Both the position numbers and the translations under genes were made by a program. The notes beneath the pieces are model-generated. The model was not told the origin of the DNA and made no database searches. It worked only from the letters and a program-made list of their open reading frames with translations. 64,000 nt of DNA from Actinoplanes derwentensis (GTDB lineage: Bacteria; Actinomycetota; Actinomycetes; Mycobacteriales; Micromonosporaceae), in contig NZ_LT629758.1 of the NCBI RefSeq assembly GCF_900104725.1, forward strand, positions 6,152,501 to 6,216,500. Reading direction: 5' to 3'. Shown here piece after piece: positions 1 to 7,114 of this stretch; within the stretch, counting starts at the first letter, position 1, and the number at the start of each line of letters is the position of its first letter.

Positions 1-342
1 GGCCTTGCCGTGTTTGGCCTCGAACGCCTCTTCCAGGTGGTCGGCCCGGAACCGCTTGTGGCAGGACTGGCACTCGGTCAGCGGGTCGACGAACGCGTCG
101 AGGTGACCGGAGGCGGCCCACACGTCACGCGACAGGATGACCGCCGAGTCCAGGCCGACGATGTCGTCGCGCTGCTGGACCATGGTCTTCCACCACTGCC
201 GGCGGACGTTCTCCTTCAGCTCCACGCCCAGCGGACCGTAGTCCCAGGCCGAGCGGGTGCCTCCGTAGATCTCGCTGGAGGGGAAGACGAAGCCCCGGCG
301 TTTGGCCAGGCTGACGACGCTGTCGATACGGTCGGCAGGCAT
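1..342 (-). CDS. glyS: Glycyl-tRNA synthetase, N-terminal part (runs off the window)
   Basis: This is the first 114 codons of a dimeric-type glycyl-tRNA synthetase, which charges tRNA-Gly in the cytoplasm. The start is the ATG at 340-342, preceded by a strong GGAGGAGAT ribosome binding site at about 345-353. The protein opens [20 protein letters not shown] and continues with [19 protein letters not shown], the signature of the class II active-site entry in this family. A CQSC pair near residue 99 begins the usual zinc-type insertion. The reading frame is open to base 1, so the rest lies outside the window. It is the last gene of a leftward run and lies 69 bp downstream of a small membrane protein. 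Its nearness to zur and the znu genes matches the usual actinobacterial neighbourhood. Confidence 0.93.
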   Translation of the reverse strand, partial: MPADRIDSVVSLAKRRGFVFPSSEIYGGTRSAWDYGPLGVELKENVRRQWWKTMVQQRDDIVGLDSAVILSRDVWAASGHLDAFVDPLTECQSCHKRFRADHLEEAFEAKHGKA

Positions 343-411
343 GTGAATCTCCTCCTGCGCCGGCTGGGTGTCGGCGGGGAAATCAGTGGGTTATCAGGAC
401 GAAAAGCGAGA

Positions 412-906
412 TTACTCTTCGAGACCGCACACTTCGAACTTGCCTGTCGACGTGTTCTGCGTCAGGTCGGCGTCGACGCGCGCCCGGTCGCCGTCGGCGT
501 AGACGAGCTGCACCGGCACCGAGACCCGCACCCCGAGGGAGAGGTCGCCCACCACGTACGACTCGAAGGGTTCGAAGTCCTGCATCCGCGCGGCGAAGTC
601 GGTCTGCGTCTCGTCGATCCGGGCGTCCTCGCAGAGTTGCCGGTAGGCCCCGTCGAAGTCGCGTTCCTGGAGGTCGTCGAGGTACCGGCTGACGACCACG
701 TCGGCCTGCTCGTCGAGGGCGCTGCTGAAGGCGGTGAGGAAGCCGCCGCCGGCGATCGCGCCGCCGCCGCAGACCAGCACGAAGATGCCCGCGACGATGG
801 CGACCGTGGTGCCGATGCGCTTGCCGCGCCCCTCGACCGGAGGCGCCGGGAACGGCGGGTGCACACCCGGGCCCGGCGGCGGTGCGGGAGGCGGAGGAAG
901 ACTCAT
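412..906 (-). CDS. Proline-rich single-pass membrane protein (DUF4878-like)
   Basis: This 164-residue protein has a proline-rich cytoplasmic head (residues 1-28), one membrane helix (about 31-53) and a C-terminal domain of about 110 residues that should face outside. The segment around SRYLDDLQERDFDGAYRQLC resembles the small NTF2/DUF4878-type domains found on many actinobacterial membrane-anchored proteins. No catalytic motif is visible. The ATG at 904-906 follows GGAG and a TAGGCT box six bases upstream, so the mRNA may begin at or near the start codon. It reads in the same direction as glyS. The function is unknown, and the family assignment rests on general shape only. Confidence 0.72.
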   Translation of the reverse strand: MSLPPPPAPPPGPGVHPPFPAPPVEGRGKRIGTTVAIVAGIFVLVCGGGAIAGGGFLTAFSSALDEQADVVVSRYLDDLQERDFDGAYRQLCEDARIDETQTDFAARMQDFEPFESYVVGDLSLGVRVSVPVQLVYADGDRARVDADLTQNTSTGKFEVCGLEE

Positions 907-918
907 GTCTCCAGCCTA
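907..918 (-). promoter_or_regulatory. Leaderless-type -10 box for the 412-906 gene
   Basis: On the minus strand TAGGCT (913-918) lies six bases before the ATG, the spacing typical of actinobacterial leaderless promoters. The six intervening bases are GGAGAC, so a short leader with a GGAG binding site cannot be excluded. Confidence 0.4.
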
Positions 919-922
919 ATGT

Positions 923-1264
923 TCAGCGCCAGGGCTCGGCGGCCCGGTCGCTCGCCGTGGTGGTGACCTCCCCGCCGGGCTCGGCTTCGGCGAGGACCTC
1001 GAAGGCGGACGGCTCGTCGAGAGAGAGCGCGAGCAGCGGGGTGGCGTGCACCTTCACGTCGAAGGCGCCGAGGGCACGCCGGTAGGCTCCGACGGACTCC
1101 CATTCGGTGATCAGGGTCCAGCCGGCCGGGTCCTCCAGGGCGCGGGCGAGCCGGCCGGAACGGTACCCGGAGGTGCGTGCCAGCGCGGCGAGCGCGGCAT
1201 GTGCTTGATCCCGGAAACCGTCGAGCGTTTCCGGTGGGACCGAGAAGCGGTTGAGCACCAGCAT
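923..1264 (-). CDS. Antibiotic-biosynthesis-monooxygenase (ABM) fold protein
   Basis: This 113-residue protein starts MLVLNRFSVPPETLDGFRDQ and has the layout of the dimeric alpha/beta-barrel ABM family: an opening strand, a helix with regularly spaced alanines, a GYRSGRLARALEDPAGWTLITEWES strand-turn-strand segment, and a helix ending in VKVHATPLLAL. Members include small quinone monooxygenases and haem-handling proteins, but most actinobacterial copies are uncharacterised. No cofactor residues can be named with confidence. The gene has its own likely leaderless promoter (TACCCT at 1271-1276, six bases before the ATG) and is followed on the same strand by the 412-906 gene after only 16 bp, so the two may be co-transcribed. 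Confidence 0.75.
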   Translation of the reverse strand: MLVLNRFSVPPETLDGFRDQAHAALAALARTSGYRSGRLARALEDPAGWTLITEWESVGAYRRALGAFDVKVHATPLLALSLDEPSAFEVLAEAEPGGEVTTTASDRAAEPWR

Positions 1265-1276
1265 GTGACGAGGGTA
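1265..1276 (-). promoter_or_regulatory. Leaderless-type -10 box for the ABM gene
   Basis: TACCCT (1271-1276 on the minus strand) is followed by six bases and then the ATG. There is no ribosome binding site in the gap. Confidence 0.5.
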
Positions 1277-1298
1277 CGCACACCGGACAGGAGCTTCT

Positions 1299-1550
1299 GT
1301 GACACCACCGGCCTTCTTTCACCGGCTTGCGCGTGTGAACCCCACCACCGCTTTCATGGTGGCGCTGGCATGGCTGCTGGCCGGCCTGTTCCTGCCCGGG
1401 ATCATCGGCGCGCTGGTGCTGTTCGCGCTGGTCGCGGGCTTGGCGAGGCTCACGTTCACGACCTGGAGGGTGCAGTCGCCGATCACTCGGGTGGTCCGGT
1501 CCGGCCTGCTCCTGCTGCTGATGGTGGCGGCGATATCGAAGACCCTGTGA
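1299..1550 (+). CDS. Small two-helix membrane protein
   Basis: This 83-residue protein has a short basic head followed by two hydrophobic segments (about residues 17-45, which may form one long or two short helices, and 67-81). The sequence NPTTAFMVALAWLLAGLFLPG and the closing LLLLLMVAAISKTL resemble small uncharacterised actinobacterial membrane proteins often found beside glyS and zur. The start is the GTG at 1299, and no convincing ribosome binding site precedes it. It is transcribed away from the ABM gene and toward znuA, ending 13 bases before the Zur-box-like site. The function is unknown. Confidence 0.62.
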   Translation: MTPPAFFHRLARVNPTTAFMVALAWLLAGLFLPGIIGALVLFALVAGLARLTFTTWRVQSPITRVVRSGLLLLLMVAAISKTL

Positions 1551-1563
1551 ACTCATGCGGCTT

Positions 1564-1578
1564 TGACAATCATTCTCA
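1564..1578 (+). promoter_or_regulatory. Zur-box-like operator upstream of znuA
   Basis: TGACAATCATTCTCA is a 7-1-7 inverted repeat (TGACAAT / ATTCTCA around a central C). It matches the TGAnAATnATTnTCA form used by Fur-family zinc regulators in actinobacteria. It ends 21 bases before the znuA ATG, and CATTAT at 1577-1582 could be the -10 element it covers. Because zur itself lies in the same gene cluster, zinc-dependent repression of znuACB is the expected behaviour. Confidence 0.8.
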
Positions 1579-1599
1579 TTATCGGCCAGAGTTGCTGAC

Positions 1600-2532
1600 A
1601 TGATGCGCCGCCTCGCTGTACCCGCCGCCGCCCTGCTCCTGACCTCCGCCCTCGCCGGCTGCAGCGATTCGGCGAACGGGGACGACGGCAAGCTCGACGT
1701 CGTCACCGCCTTCTACCCGCTCCAGTTCCTCTCCGAGCGGATCGGCGGCGAGGCCGTCCGCGTCTCCACCCTCACCAAGCCGGGCGCCGAGCCGCACGAC
1801 GTCGAGCTGACCGCCAGCCAGGTGGGCGAGGTCGCCGACGCGGGCGTGATCGTCTACCTGAACGGCTTCCAGCCGGCCGTGGACGACGCGGTGAAGCAGA
1901 ACGGCGGCGACCGGGCCTTCGACGCCACCTCGGTGATCGAGATGATCCCGCGCGCCGAGGCCGACGACCACGCCGAGGAAGAGGGCGCGGAGCACGCCGA
2001 GGAAGAGGAGCACGGCCCGAACGACCCGCACGTCTGGCTGGACCCGGAGCGCCTGGCCACCATCGGTGACAAGCTGGCCGAGCGTCTCGGCAAGGCCGAC
2101 CCGGACCACGCGGCCGACTTCACCGCCCGGGCCGCCACCCTGCGCACCGAGCTGACCACCCTGGACGGCGAGTTCAAGACCGGGCTGGCCGACTGCGCCC
2201 GCCGCGAGCTGGTCACCAGCCACAGCGCGTTCGGTTACCTGGCGAGCCGCTACGAGCTGACCCAGATCGGCATCACCGGCATCGACCCGGAGACCGAGCC
2301 GTCGCCGCAGCGCCTGGCCGCGGTGGCCGCCGAGGCCAAGGAGCACGGCACCACCACGATCTTCTTCGAGACCCTGGTCAGCCCCAAGGTCGCGGAGACC
2401 ATCGCCAAGGAGGTCGGGGCGCAGACCGCGGTTCTCGACCCCATCGAGGGCCTGACCGACGCGTCAGCGGATTATTTCTCGGTGATGCGTGCCAACCTGA
2501 CCGCACTGAAGCTGGGTCTGGAGTGTAAGTAA
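1600..2532 (+). CDS. znuA: Zinc ABC transporter, substrate-binding lipoprotein
   Basis: This 310-residue cluster A-I metal-binding lipoprotein captures Zn(II) outside the membrane and hands it to ZnuB. The signal peptide ends in the lipobox LAGC (Cys21 in the full reading). The first metal-ligand region contains His66 in KPGAEPHDVEL. A mobile acidic, His-containing loop (about residues 125-147, rich in E with three His) precedes DPHVWLDPERLA, and a third ligand region is SHSAFGYLASRYEL. The charged loop is characteristic of zinc rather than manganese binders. Two adjacent ATGs (1600 and 1603) are possible starts. It heads the operon znuA-znuC-znuB-smtB-zur; znuC follows after 5 bp. The Zur-box-like site lies immediately upstream. 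Confidence 0.95.
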   Translation: MMRRLAVPAAALLLTSALAGCSDSANGDDGKLDVVTAFYPLQFLSERIGGEAVRVSTLTKPGAEPHDVELTASQVGEVADAGVIVYLNGFQPAVDDAVKQNGGDRAFDATSVIEMIPRAEADDHAEEEGAEHAEEEEHGPNDPHVWLDPERLATIGDKLAERLGKADPDHAADFTARAATLRTELTTLDGEFKTGLADCARRELVTSHSAFGYLASRYELTQIGITGIDPETEPSPQRLAAVAAEAKEHGTTTIFFETLVSPKVAETIAKEVGAQTAVLDPIEGLTDASADYFSVMRANLTALKLGLECK

Positions 2533-2537
2533 ACAAA

Positions 2538-3323
2538 ATGAGCTTTGTCGTCGAGACCGAACACCTCGCCGCCGGATACGACGGCCGCGAGATCCTGCGG
2601 GACGTGTCATTGAGGGTCACCGCAGGCGACGTGGTCGCGGTCCTCGGCGCCAACGGCTCGGGCAAATCAACATTGATTCGTACGATCCTCGGTCTCGTCC
2701 CCACCCTGCGCGGCGGGATCGAGCTGTTCGGGACCCCGCAGAAACGGTTCCGGCAGTGGGAACGGATCGGTTACGTGCCACAGCGACTCGGCGCCGGCAG
2801 CGGTGTGCCGGCCAGCGTCGGTGAGGTCGTCGCGTCGGGCCGTCTGGCCCGGCGCGGCGTCTTCGGTTTCCCCGGTAGGACCGACAAGGCGGCGGTACGC
2901 GAGGCGCTGCACGCGGTCGGCCTGCTGGACCGGATCGACGACCCGGTGGCCACTCTCTCCGGCGGTCAGCAGCAGCGCACCCTGATCGCCCGGGCGCTGG
3001 CCGGCAAGCCGGACCTGCTGGTGCTGGACGAGCCGAACGCCGGAGTCGACGCGGCCAGTCAGGAGGCGTTCGCCGGGGCACTGGCCCGGTTCGCCGGGGA
3101 CGGCGGCACCATCCTGCTGGTCCTGCACGAGCTGGGCCCGCTGCGGCCGCTGATCGGGCGGGCCGTGGTGGTGCACGACGGGCGGATCGCGCACGAGGGC
3201 ACTCCCCCGGAGCCGGCCGGGCATCACGCCGAACCGGACCACGAGCATCTGCATCCGCACGCTGAGGAGATCAAGCCCGCGATCTGCGAGTGGGCGCCCA
3301 CCGAAGGGACGAAGGCGTACTGA
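2538..3323 (+). CDS. znuC: Zinc ABC transporter, ATP-binding protein
   Basis: This 261-residue ATPase drives zinc import. It has Walker A GANGSGKST (residues 37-45), the Q-loop at YVPQRLG, the ABC signature LSGGQQQR (about 138), Walker B LLVLDEPNAGVD and the H-loop VLHELG. The C-terminal tail carries a cluster of histidines and acids (HHAEPDHEHLHPHAEE, about residues 228-243), a common zinc-buffering feature of ZnuC proteins. The ATG lies five bases after the znuA stop. The TGA stop overlaps the znuB ATG by one base (TGATG), so translation of the two is probably coupled. Confidence 0.95.
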   Translation: MSFVVETEHLAAGYDGREILRDVSLRVTAGDVVAVLGANGSGKSTLIRTILGLVPTLRGGIELFGTPQKRFRQWERIGYVPQRLGAGSGVPASVGEVVASGRLARRGVFGFPGRTDKAAVREALHAVGLLDRIDDPVATLSGGQQQRTLIARALAGKPDLLVLDEPNAGVDAASQEAFAGALARFAGDGGTILLVLHELGPLRPLIGRAVVVHDGRIAHEGTPPEPAGHHAEPDHEHLHPHAEEIKPAICEWAPTEGTKAY

Positions 3324-4189
3324 TGGAACTGCTCGCACTCCCCTTCATGCAGCGGGCCCTGATCGCCGCCCTGATCATCGGGCTGGCCGCCCCGGCGCTC
3401 GGCATCTACCTGGTCCAGCGGCGGCTGTCGCTGATCGGGGACGGCATCGGGCACGTGGCCCTCACCGGCGTCGGTGTCGGCCTGCTGACCGGCACGTCCC
3501 CGGTGCTGACGGCGGTTCTGGTGTCGATCGTGGGCGCGGTCGGGGTGGAGCTGATCCGGGAGCGTGGCCGTACCTCCGGGGATCTGGCCCTGGCCCTGCT
3601 CTTCTACGGCGGTATCGCCGGCGGGGTGCTGCTGGTCGGCCTCTCCGAGGACAGCAGCACCAGCCTGATGCAGTACCTGTTCGGCTCCCTGCTGACCACC
3701 TCGGCGGAGGATCTGTGGGTGATCGGCGGGCTGGGCGCGGTGGTGGTGGCCGCGATGCTGGTGTTCCGGCCGGCGCTGTTCGCACTCTGCAACGACGAGG
3801 AGTACGCGAAGGTCAGCGGCCTGCCGGTGCGGACCCTCAACATCATGCTGGCGGTGACGACCGCGCTGACGGTGACCATCGCCATGCGTACCGTCGGCCT
3901 GTTGCTCGTCTCGGCCCTGATGGTGGTGCCGGTCGCCGCGGCCCAGCAGGTGACCCGTGGTTTCCGCAGCACGATGACGCTGGGGATGCTGATCGGGGTG
4001 GGCGCCGCCGGGGCCGGGGTGCTGGTGTCGGCGGAGGCGGACACCGCACCCGGTGCGACCACGGTGCTGCTGGCCCTGGCGATCTTCGTCGGGACCGCCG
4101 TCGGCGGCTCCGCGCTGCGGCGGCTGCGGCGACGGCGCGGTGACTCTCCGGTGACCTCGGAGCCACCGGATGTCGTGCTGCATGCTTGA
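3323..4189 (+). CDS. znuB: Zinc ABC transporter, permease
   Basis: This 288-residue integral membrane subunit of the ABC-3 family has about eight hydrophobic segments, beginning MELLALPFMQRALIAALIIG. Family hallmarks include YLVQRRLSLIGDGIGHVALTGVGVG and ARTVGLLLV-type segments (here AMRTVGLLLVSALMVVPVAAAQ). It forms the channel through which zinc delivered by ZnuA crosses the membrane. The ATG shares a base with the znuC stop. The last residues are hydrophilic (LRRRRGDSPVTSEPP). The next gene, a metal-sensing ArsR regulator, begins 30 bp later. Confidence 0.95.
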   Translation: MELLALPFMQRALIAALIIGLAAPALGIYLVQRRLSLIGDGIGHVALTGVGVGLLTGTSPVLTAVLVSIVGAVGVELIRERGRTSGDLALALLFYGGIAGGVLLVGLSEDSSTSLMQYLFGSLLTTSAEDLWVIGGLGAVVVAAMLVFRPALFALCNDEEYAKVSGLPVRTLNIMLAVTTALTVTIAMRTVGLLLVSALMVVPVAAAQQVTRGFRSTMTLGMLIGVGAAGAGVLVSAEADTAPGATTVLLALAIFVGTAVGGSALRRLRRRRGDSPVTSEPPDVVLHA

Positions 4190-4206
4190 CGTCCGGGTGG
4201 CTGTAC

Positions 4207-4219
4207 CGTTGTCGCAACG
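4207..4219 (+). promoter_or_regulatory. Perfect inverted repeat just before the ArsR/SmtB start
   Basis: CGTTG-TCG-CAACG is a perfect 5-3-5 inverted repeat that ends immediately before the ATG of the ArsR gene. A -35-like TTGACG lies at 4186-4191, overlapping the znuB stop. The position over a putative transcription start suits an operator for the SmtB-type regulator encoded here, but no consensus is available to test it. Confidence 0.4.
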
Positions 4220-4519
4220 ATGACGACCACCGGCTACGAAGCGTACGAATCGGCGGGGGCGCTGCTGCGCGCGCTCTCGGCGCCGATCCGTGTGGCCATC
4301 GTGGTCGAGCTGGGTGTCGGTGAGCGCTGTGTGCACGATCTCGTGGAGAAGCTCGGCGCTCCGCAGCCCCTGGTCTCCCAGCACCTGCGGGTGCTGCGCG
4401 GAGCCGGTGTGGTGCGGGGTGTCCGGCGTGGCCGGGAGATCGCATACTCCCTGGTGGACGAACACGTCGCGCACATCGTCGCCGACGCCGTGAGCCACGC
4501 CAGGGAGAGCCGACAGTGA
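4220..4519 (+). CDS. smtB: SmtB-type ArsR family zinc-responsive regulator
   Basis: This 99-residue winged-helix repressor has the ArsR core LLRALSAPIRVAIVVEL and recognition helix PQPLVSQHLRVLR, with the wing at RRGREIAYSL. The last helix carries Asp80, His82, His93 and Glu96. These match in identity and spacing (D, +2 H, +13 H, +16 E) the alpha-5 zinc site of SmtB and CzrA, so zinc sensing is well supported. The ATG follows the CGTTGTCGCAACG palindrome. Its stop overlaps the zur GTG (GTGA), giving an smtB-zur pair like the one known in Mycobacterium tuberculosis. In that model SmtB is released by high zinc and sets Zur levels. Confidence 0.9.
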   Translation: MTTTGYEAYESAGALLRALSAPIRVAIVVELGVGERCVHDLVEKLGAPQPLVSQHLRVLRGAGVVRGVRRGREIAYSLVDEHVAHIVADAVSHARESRQ

Positions 4520-4917
4520 ACGCCGATACCACGATCCGCAACACCAAGCAGCGCAGTGCGGTCAGCGCGGTCCTCGCCGAGACCGAGGGTTTCCACAGCG
4601 CACAGGACCTGCACGCGATGCTGCGTGACCGGGGCGAGCGGGTGGGGCTGACCACCGTCTACCGGACGTTGCAGGGGCTGGCCGACGCCGGCGAGATCGA
4701 CGTGATGCGGCCGCCGGGTGGCGAGCACCTCTACCGTCGCTGCAGCCAGGGCCACCACCACCATCTGGTGTGCCGCTCGTGCGGGCGGACCGTCGAGGTG
4801 GCCGGGCCGGCTGTGGAGTCGTGGGCCGACAAGGTCGCCGGTCAGCACGGGTTCGTGGACGTCTCGCACACCATGGAGATCTTCGGGACATGCCCGGAGT
4901 GCGCCGCGAAGCAGTGA
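4516..4917 (+). CDS. zur: Fur-family zinc uptake regulator Zur
   Basis: This 133-residue Fur-family repressor begins at the GTG at 4516, which overlaps the smtB stop. Its N-terminal winged helix includes RNTKQRSAVSAVLAETEGFHSAQDLHAML and the recognition segment VGLTTVYRTLQGLADAGEID. The hinge and metal regions show GEHLYRRCSQGHHHHLVCRSCG, the typical HHHH-x-x-C-x-x-C segment, and FGTCPEC near the end, giving two CxxC pairs for the structural zinc. It should bind the Zur-box-like site before znuA when zinc is plentiful. A membrane protein gene begins 17 bp downstream. Confidence 0.93.
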   Translation: MNADTTIRNTKQRSAVSAVLAETEGFHSAQDLHAMLRDRGERVGLTTVYRTLQGLADAGEIDVMRPPGGEHLYRRCSQGHHHHLVCRSCGRTVEVAGPAVESWADKVAGQHGFVDVSHTMEIFGTCPECAAKQ

Positions 4918-4933
4918 GTGCGACGCTTCGGGG

Positions 4934-5542
4934 GTGAAGTTCTACGCCGACCGCGTACCCGTCGCCCTCCGCCAGCTTCTCACCGACATCGCCGTCGTCC
5001 TCTGGGTCTACCTGTGGATCCGGGTGGCGTTGTGGATCCACGACACGGTGGAGCAGCTCGCCGTTCCCGGGCAGAAACTGGAGAGCGCCGGCAGCGGCAT
5101 CGCCGCCAACCTGGCCGAGGCCAGCGGCAAGGTGGGGCGGGTTCCGCTCGTCGGTGACGAGCTGACCAAACCGTTCACCGGGGCCGCCGACGCCGCCCGG
5201 TCGATCGCCGAGGCCGGTCACGACCAGCAGGAGTTCGTGGCTCAGCTGGCGCTTATCCTGCCGGCGATCGCGTTGTCCGTACCGCTGGCTCTGGTGCTCT
5301 TCCTGTGGTTGCCGTTGCGGGTGCGCTGGATCCGCCGGGCCGGGGTCGCGGCGGCCGTCCGCGACAACCCGGCCGGGCAGGATCTGCTGGCGTTGCGGGC
5401 ACTGGCCTCGCAGCCCCTGACCGACCTGGCGAAACTGGGGCCGGACATCGCTCAGAGCTGGCGCTCCGGCGATCCGGCCGCGGTCACCGCCCTGGCCGAT
5501 CTGGAACTGCGCAGACTGGGGCTACGACACCGCCGCCGCTGA
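4934..5542 (+). CDS. Membrane protein with two helices, downstream of zur
   Basis: This protein of about 202 residues probably starts at the GTG at 4934 (VKFYADRVPVALRQLL), with GGGG just upstream. It has one hydrophobic segment near residues 14-36 (LTDIAVVLWVYLWIRVALWI) and another around 103-122 (LALILPAIALSVPLALVLFLWLPL). Between them is an external-looking region with helical A/G-rich sequence, and a cytoplasmic tail of about 75 residues follows. I do not recognise a family. It is close enough to zur to be the last gene of the zinc operon. Its 3' end overlaps the convergent DUF6328 gene by 21 bp. Confidence 0.68.
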   Translation: MKFYADRVPVALRQLLTDIAVVLWVYLWIRVALWIHDTVEQLAVPGQKLESAGSGIAANLAEASGKVGRVPLVGDELTKPFTGAADAARSIAEAGHDQQEFVAQLALILPAIALSVPLALVLFLWLPLRVRWIRRAGVAAAVRDNPAGQDLLALRALASQPLTDLAKLGPDIAQSWRSGDPAAVTALADLELRRLGLRHRRR

Positions 5543-6031
5543 GTCATCGTCGTCATCGTCGTCGCCCCACTCACGGTGGGCGAACGGCAGGACGGCCCAG
5601 AAGGTGAGGAACCAGCCGCCGGTCAGCACGGTCAGCGGGATCGCCCACTTCCAGTCCAGCAGATAGTCGGTGATCATCAGGACACTGGTGGTCATCGCGA
5701 TCAGCATGAAGGCCAGACCGCCGGTGGCCATCTTGTGGGCGTACCGCACCAGTTCGGGTTTGCGGCCCTGCCGGAACAGCGCGCGGTGGAACGCCACCGG
5801 CGAGATGATCATCGCGGTGGCGAACGCCGCGCTGATCAGCGCCACCACGTAGGTGTCCTTCTGGAAATCGGTGGTGTTCGGGAAGCCGCTGCTGAACGGC
5901 AGGGTCAACAGGAACGCGAAGAGGATCTGCACGCCGGTCTGCGCGACGCGCAGCTCCTGAAGGAGATCCGCGAAGTTGCGGTCCCAGCGTTGCTTCTCGG
6001 TCTCACGGGGGGAGTGGGTATCGACCGCCAT
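5522..6031 (-). CDS. DUF6328-type four-helix membrane protein
   Basis: This 169-residue membrane protein (MAVDTHSPRETEKQRWDRNF...) has an N-terminal amphipathic region with LLQELRVAQTGVQILFAFLLTLPF and about four membrane helices, and ends in a run of aspartates before SAAAVS. The RVAQTGVQILF segment followed by FxxxxTxFQ(K)xxYVVALxxAA is typical of the DUF6328 family of actinobacteria, whose function is unknown. The ATG at 6029-6031 was chosen because the family motif begins soon after it; a longer reading to 6103 adds only low-complexity residues. The poly-Asp tail is encoded by repeated TCG/ATC triplets on the plus strand, a site prone to slippage. Confidence 0.75.
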   Translation of the reverse strand: MAVDTHSPRETEKQRWDRNFADLLQELRVAQTGVQILFAFLLTLPFSSGFPNTTDFQKDTYVVALISAAFATAMIISPVAFHRALFRQGRKPELVRYAHKMATGGLAFMLIAMTTSVLMITDYLLDWKWAIPLTVLTGGWFLTFWAVLPFAHREWGDDDDDDDSAAAVS

Positions 6032-6062
6032 GCCGCGCCGAATTCCCCGAACCACCCCATGG

Positions 6063-6881
6063 TCAAACGCCGATCCGTGCCAGCACCACTTCGGCCAGCT
6101 CACGGGGGGCCTGTTCGGGCACCCAATGGCTGACTCCGCGCATCACCACCAGCTGGTAGTCGGCGTCCACCCAGTCCCGGGTGCGCAACACCGCGGTCCG
6201 GCCGATCACCGGGTCCTTGTCACTCCACACGAACGTGGTCGGCACGTTCACCACGCCCAGGTTGGCGACGTCGTCACCGTTGAACGCCCGGTACCAGTTC
6301 AGGCCGCCGGTGAGCCGGCCCGGTTCGCGCATCGCCGCGATGTACTGCTCGGCGCGCATCCCGATCGGCCGCAGCATCGCCTTCAGCATCATCCCGTGCC
6401 GGGCCAGCAGCAGCCGTTCGGCCACCGGCGAACGGAACACGCTGAAGTAGGCGAGCCGGGCACTCTGACTGGTCCGGAGCCGCAACGCCAGCGCCAGCGC
6501 TCTCGGGTGCGGCACCGAGATCGCGGTCAGGGTCCGCACCCGCTCCGGGTGGCGGGCGGCGAGCTGCCAGCCGACCTGCGCGCCCCAGTCGTGGCCGACC
6601 ACGTGCGCCTTCTCCACCCCGAGCGCGTCGAGGACGGCCACCGCGTCGGCGGTCACCGAGCCCATCGTGTACGCGGCCGGTTCAGCAGGCCGTGCGCCGG
6701 GCGAACAGCCACGCTGGTCCAGCGCGTACGTCCGGAGCCCGGCCGCGTGCAACCGGGGCACCATCAGGTCGAACTCCCGGGAATCCTGCGGAAATCCGTG
6801 CAGCAGGAGCACCGGATCCCCGTCCTGTGGACCGCCCTCGTGGACGTCGAATGTCAGTCCGCGAGCTTTGACCTCGATCAC
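6063..6881 (-). CDS. Alpha/beta hydrolase, epoxide hydrolase-like
   Basis: This hydrolase of about 272 residues has the oxyanion segment LLLHGFPQDSREF, LDQRGCSPGARP, and the nucleophile elbow VVGHDWGAQVGW, where Asp replaces the usual Ser, as in epoxide hydrolases and haloalkane dehalogenases. The acid/His end is visible as FVWSDKDPVIG and GVSHWVPEQAP. It probably hydrolyses a small hydrophobic epoxide or ester. The GTG at 6881 is preferred over one seven codons upstream because GGAGGGG lies just before it. Divergently, the TPP riboswitch of the thiamine transporter begins about 60 bp away. It is followed by the DUF6328 gene on the same strand. Confidence 0.85.
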   Translation of the reverse strand: MIEVKARGLTFDVHEGGPQDGDPVLLLHGFPQDSREFDLMVPRLHAAGLRTYALDQRGCSPGARPAEPAAYTMGSVTADAVAVLDALGVEKAHVVGHDWGAQVGWQLAARHPERVRTLTAISVPHPRALALALRLRTSQSARLAYFSVFRSPVAERLLLARHGMMLKAMLRPIGMRAEQYIAAMREPGRLTGGLNWYRAFNGDDVANLGVVNVPTTFVWSDKDPVIGRTAVLRTRDWVDADYQLVVMRGVSHWVPEQAPRELAEVVLARIGV

Positions 6882-6941
6882 GTGATCCCCTCCTGTACCC
6901 ACCCGTTACCAGGTGTTACGGTCACCGCAGCAAATGTAATC

Positions 6942-7030
6942 CGACAGGGGAGCGCACAGCGCTGAGAGTGCGGGTAAATCCGCAGACCCTCGCACCTGAT
7001 CTGGGTAATGCCAGCGCAGGAAGTTCGGTC
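6942..7030 (+). ncRNA. TPP (thi-box) riboswitch
   Basis: The segment carries the TPP aptamer core in order: GGGGAGC at 6947, CTGAGAGTGCGGG at 6962, GACCCTCGCACCTGATCTGG at 6995, GTAATGCCAGCGCAGGAAG ending near 7023. CTGAGAG, CCT-GATCTGG-TAATGCCAGCG and GGAAG are the invariant thi-box parts. It lies 85 bp upstream of the ykoE start. A GC-rich hairpin at 7087-7108 pairs CCTCCC with the GGGAGG ribosome binding site, suggesting control of translation initiation: TPP bound should leave this hairpin formed and reduce expression. Confidence 0.95.
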
Positions 7031-7086
7031 TTCTCCAGCCGCGTCGTGTCCCGGGCACCGTCGCCCGGGGGCCACGGCGTGCGTCT

Positions 7087-7108
7087 CCTCCCGGTACCCG
7101 CTGGGAGG
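7087..7108 (+). promoter_or_regulatory. Hairpin hiding the ykoE ribosome binding site
   Basis: CCTCCC (7087-7092) is fully complementary to GGGAGG (7103-7108), the ribosome binding site placed six bases before the ykoE ATG. The loop is ten bases. No run of T follows, so this looks like a translational sequestrator rather than a terminator and is the likely expression platform of the TPP riboswitch. Confidence 0.6.
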
Positions 7109-7114
7109 CGTTTC

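Noticed and set aside
10..966. Plus-strand frame over the start of glyS and the small membrane protein
   Set aside because: Antisense to glyS, which is unmistakable; no ribosome binding site or family sequence.
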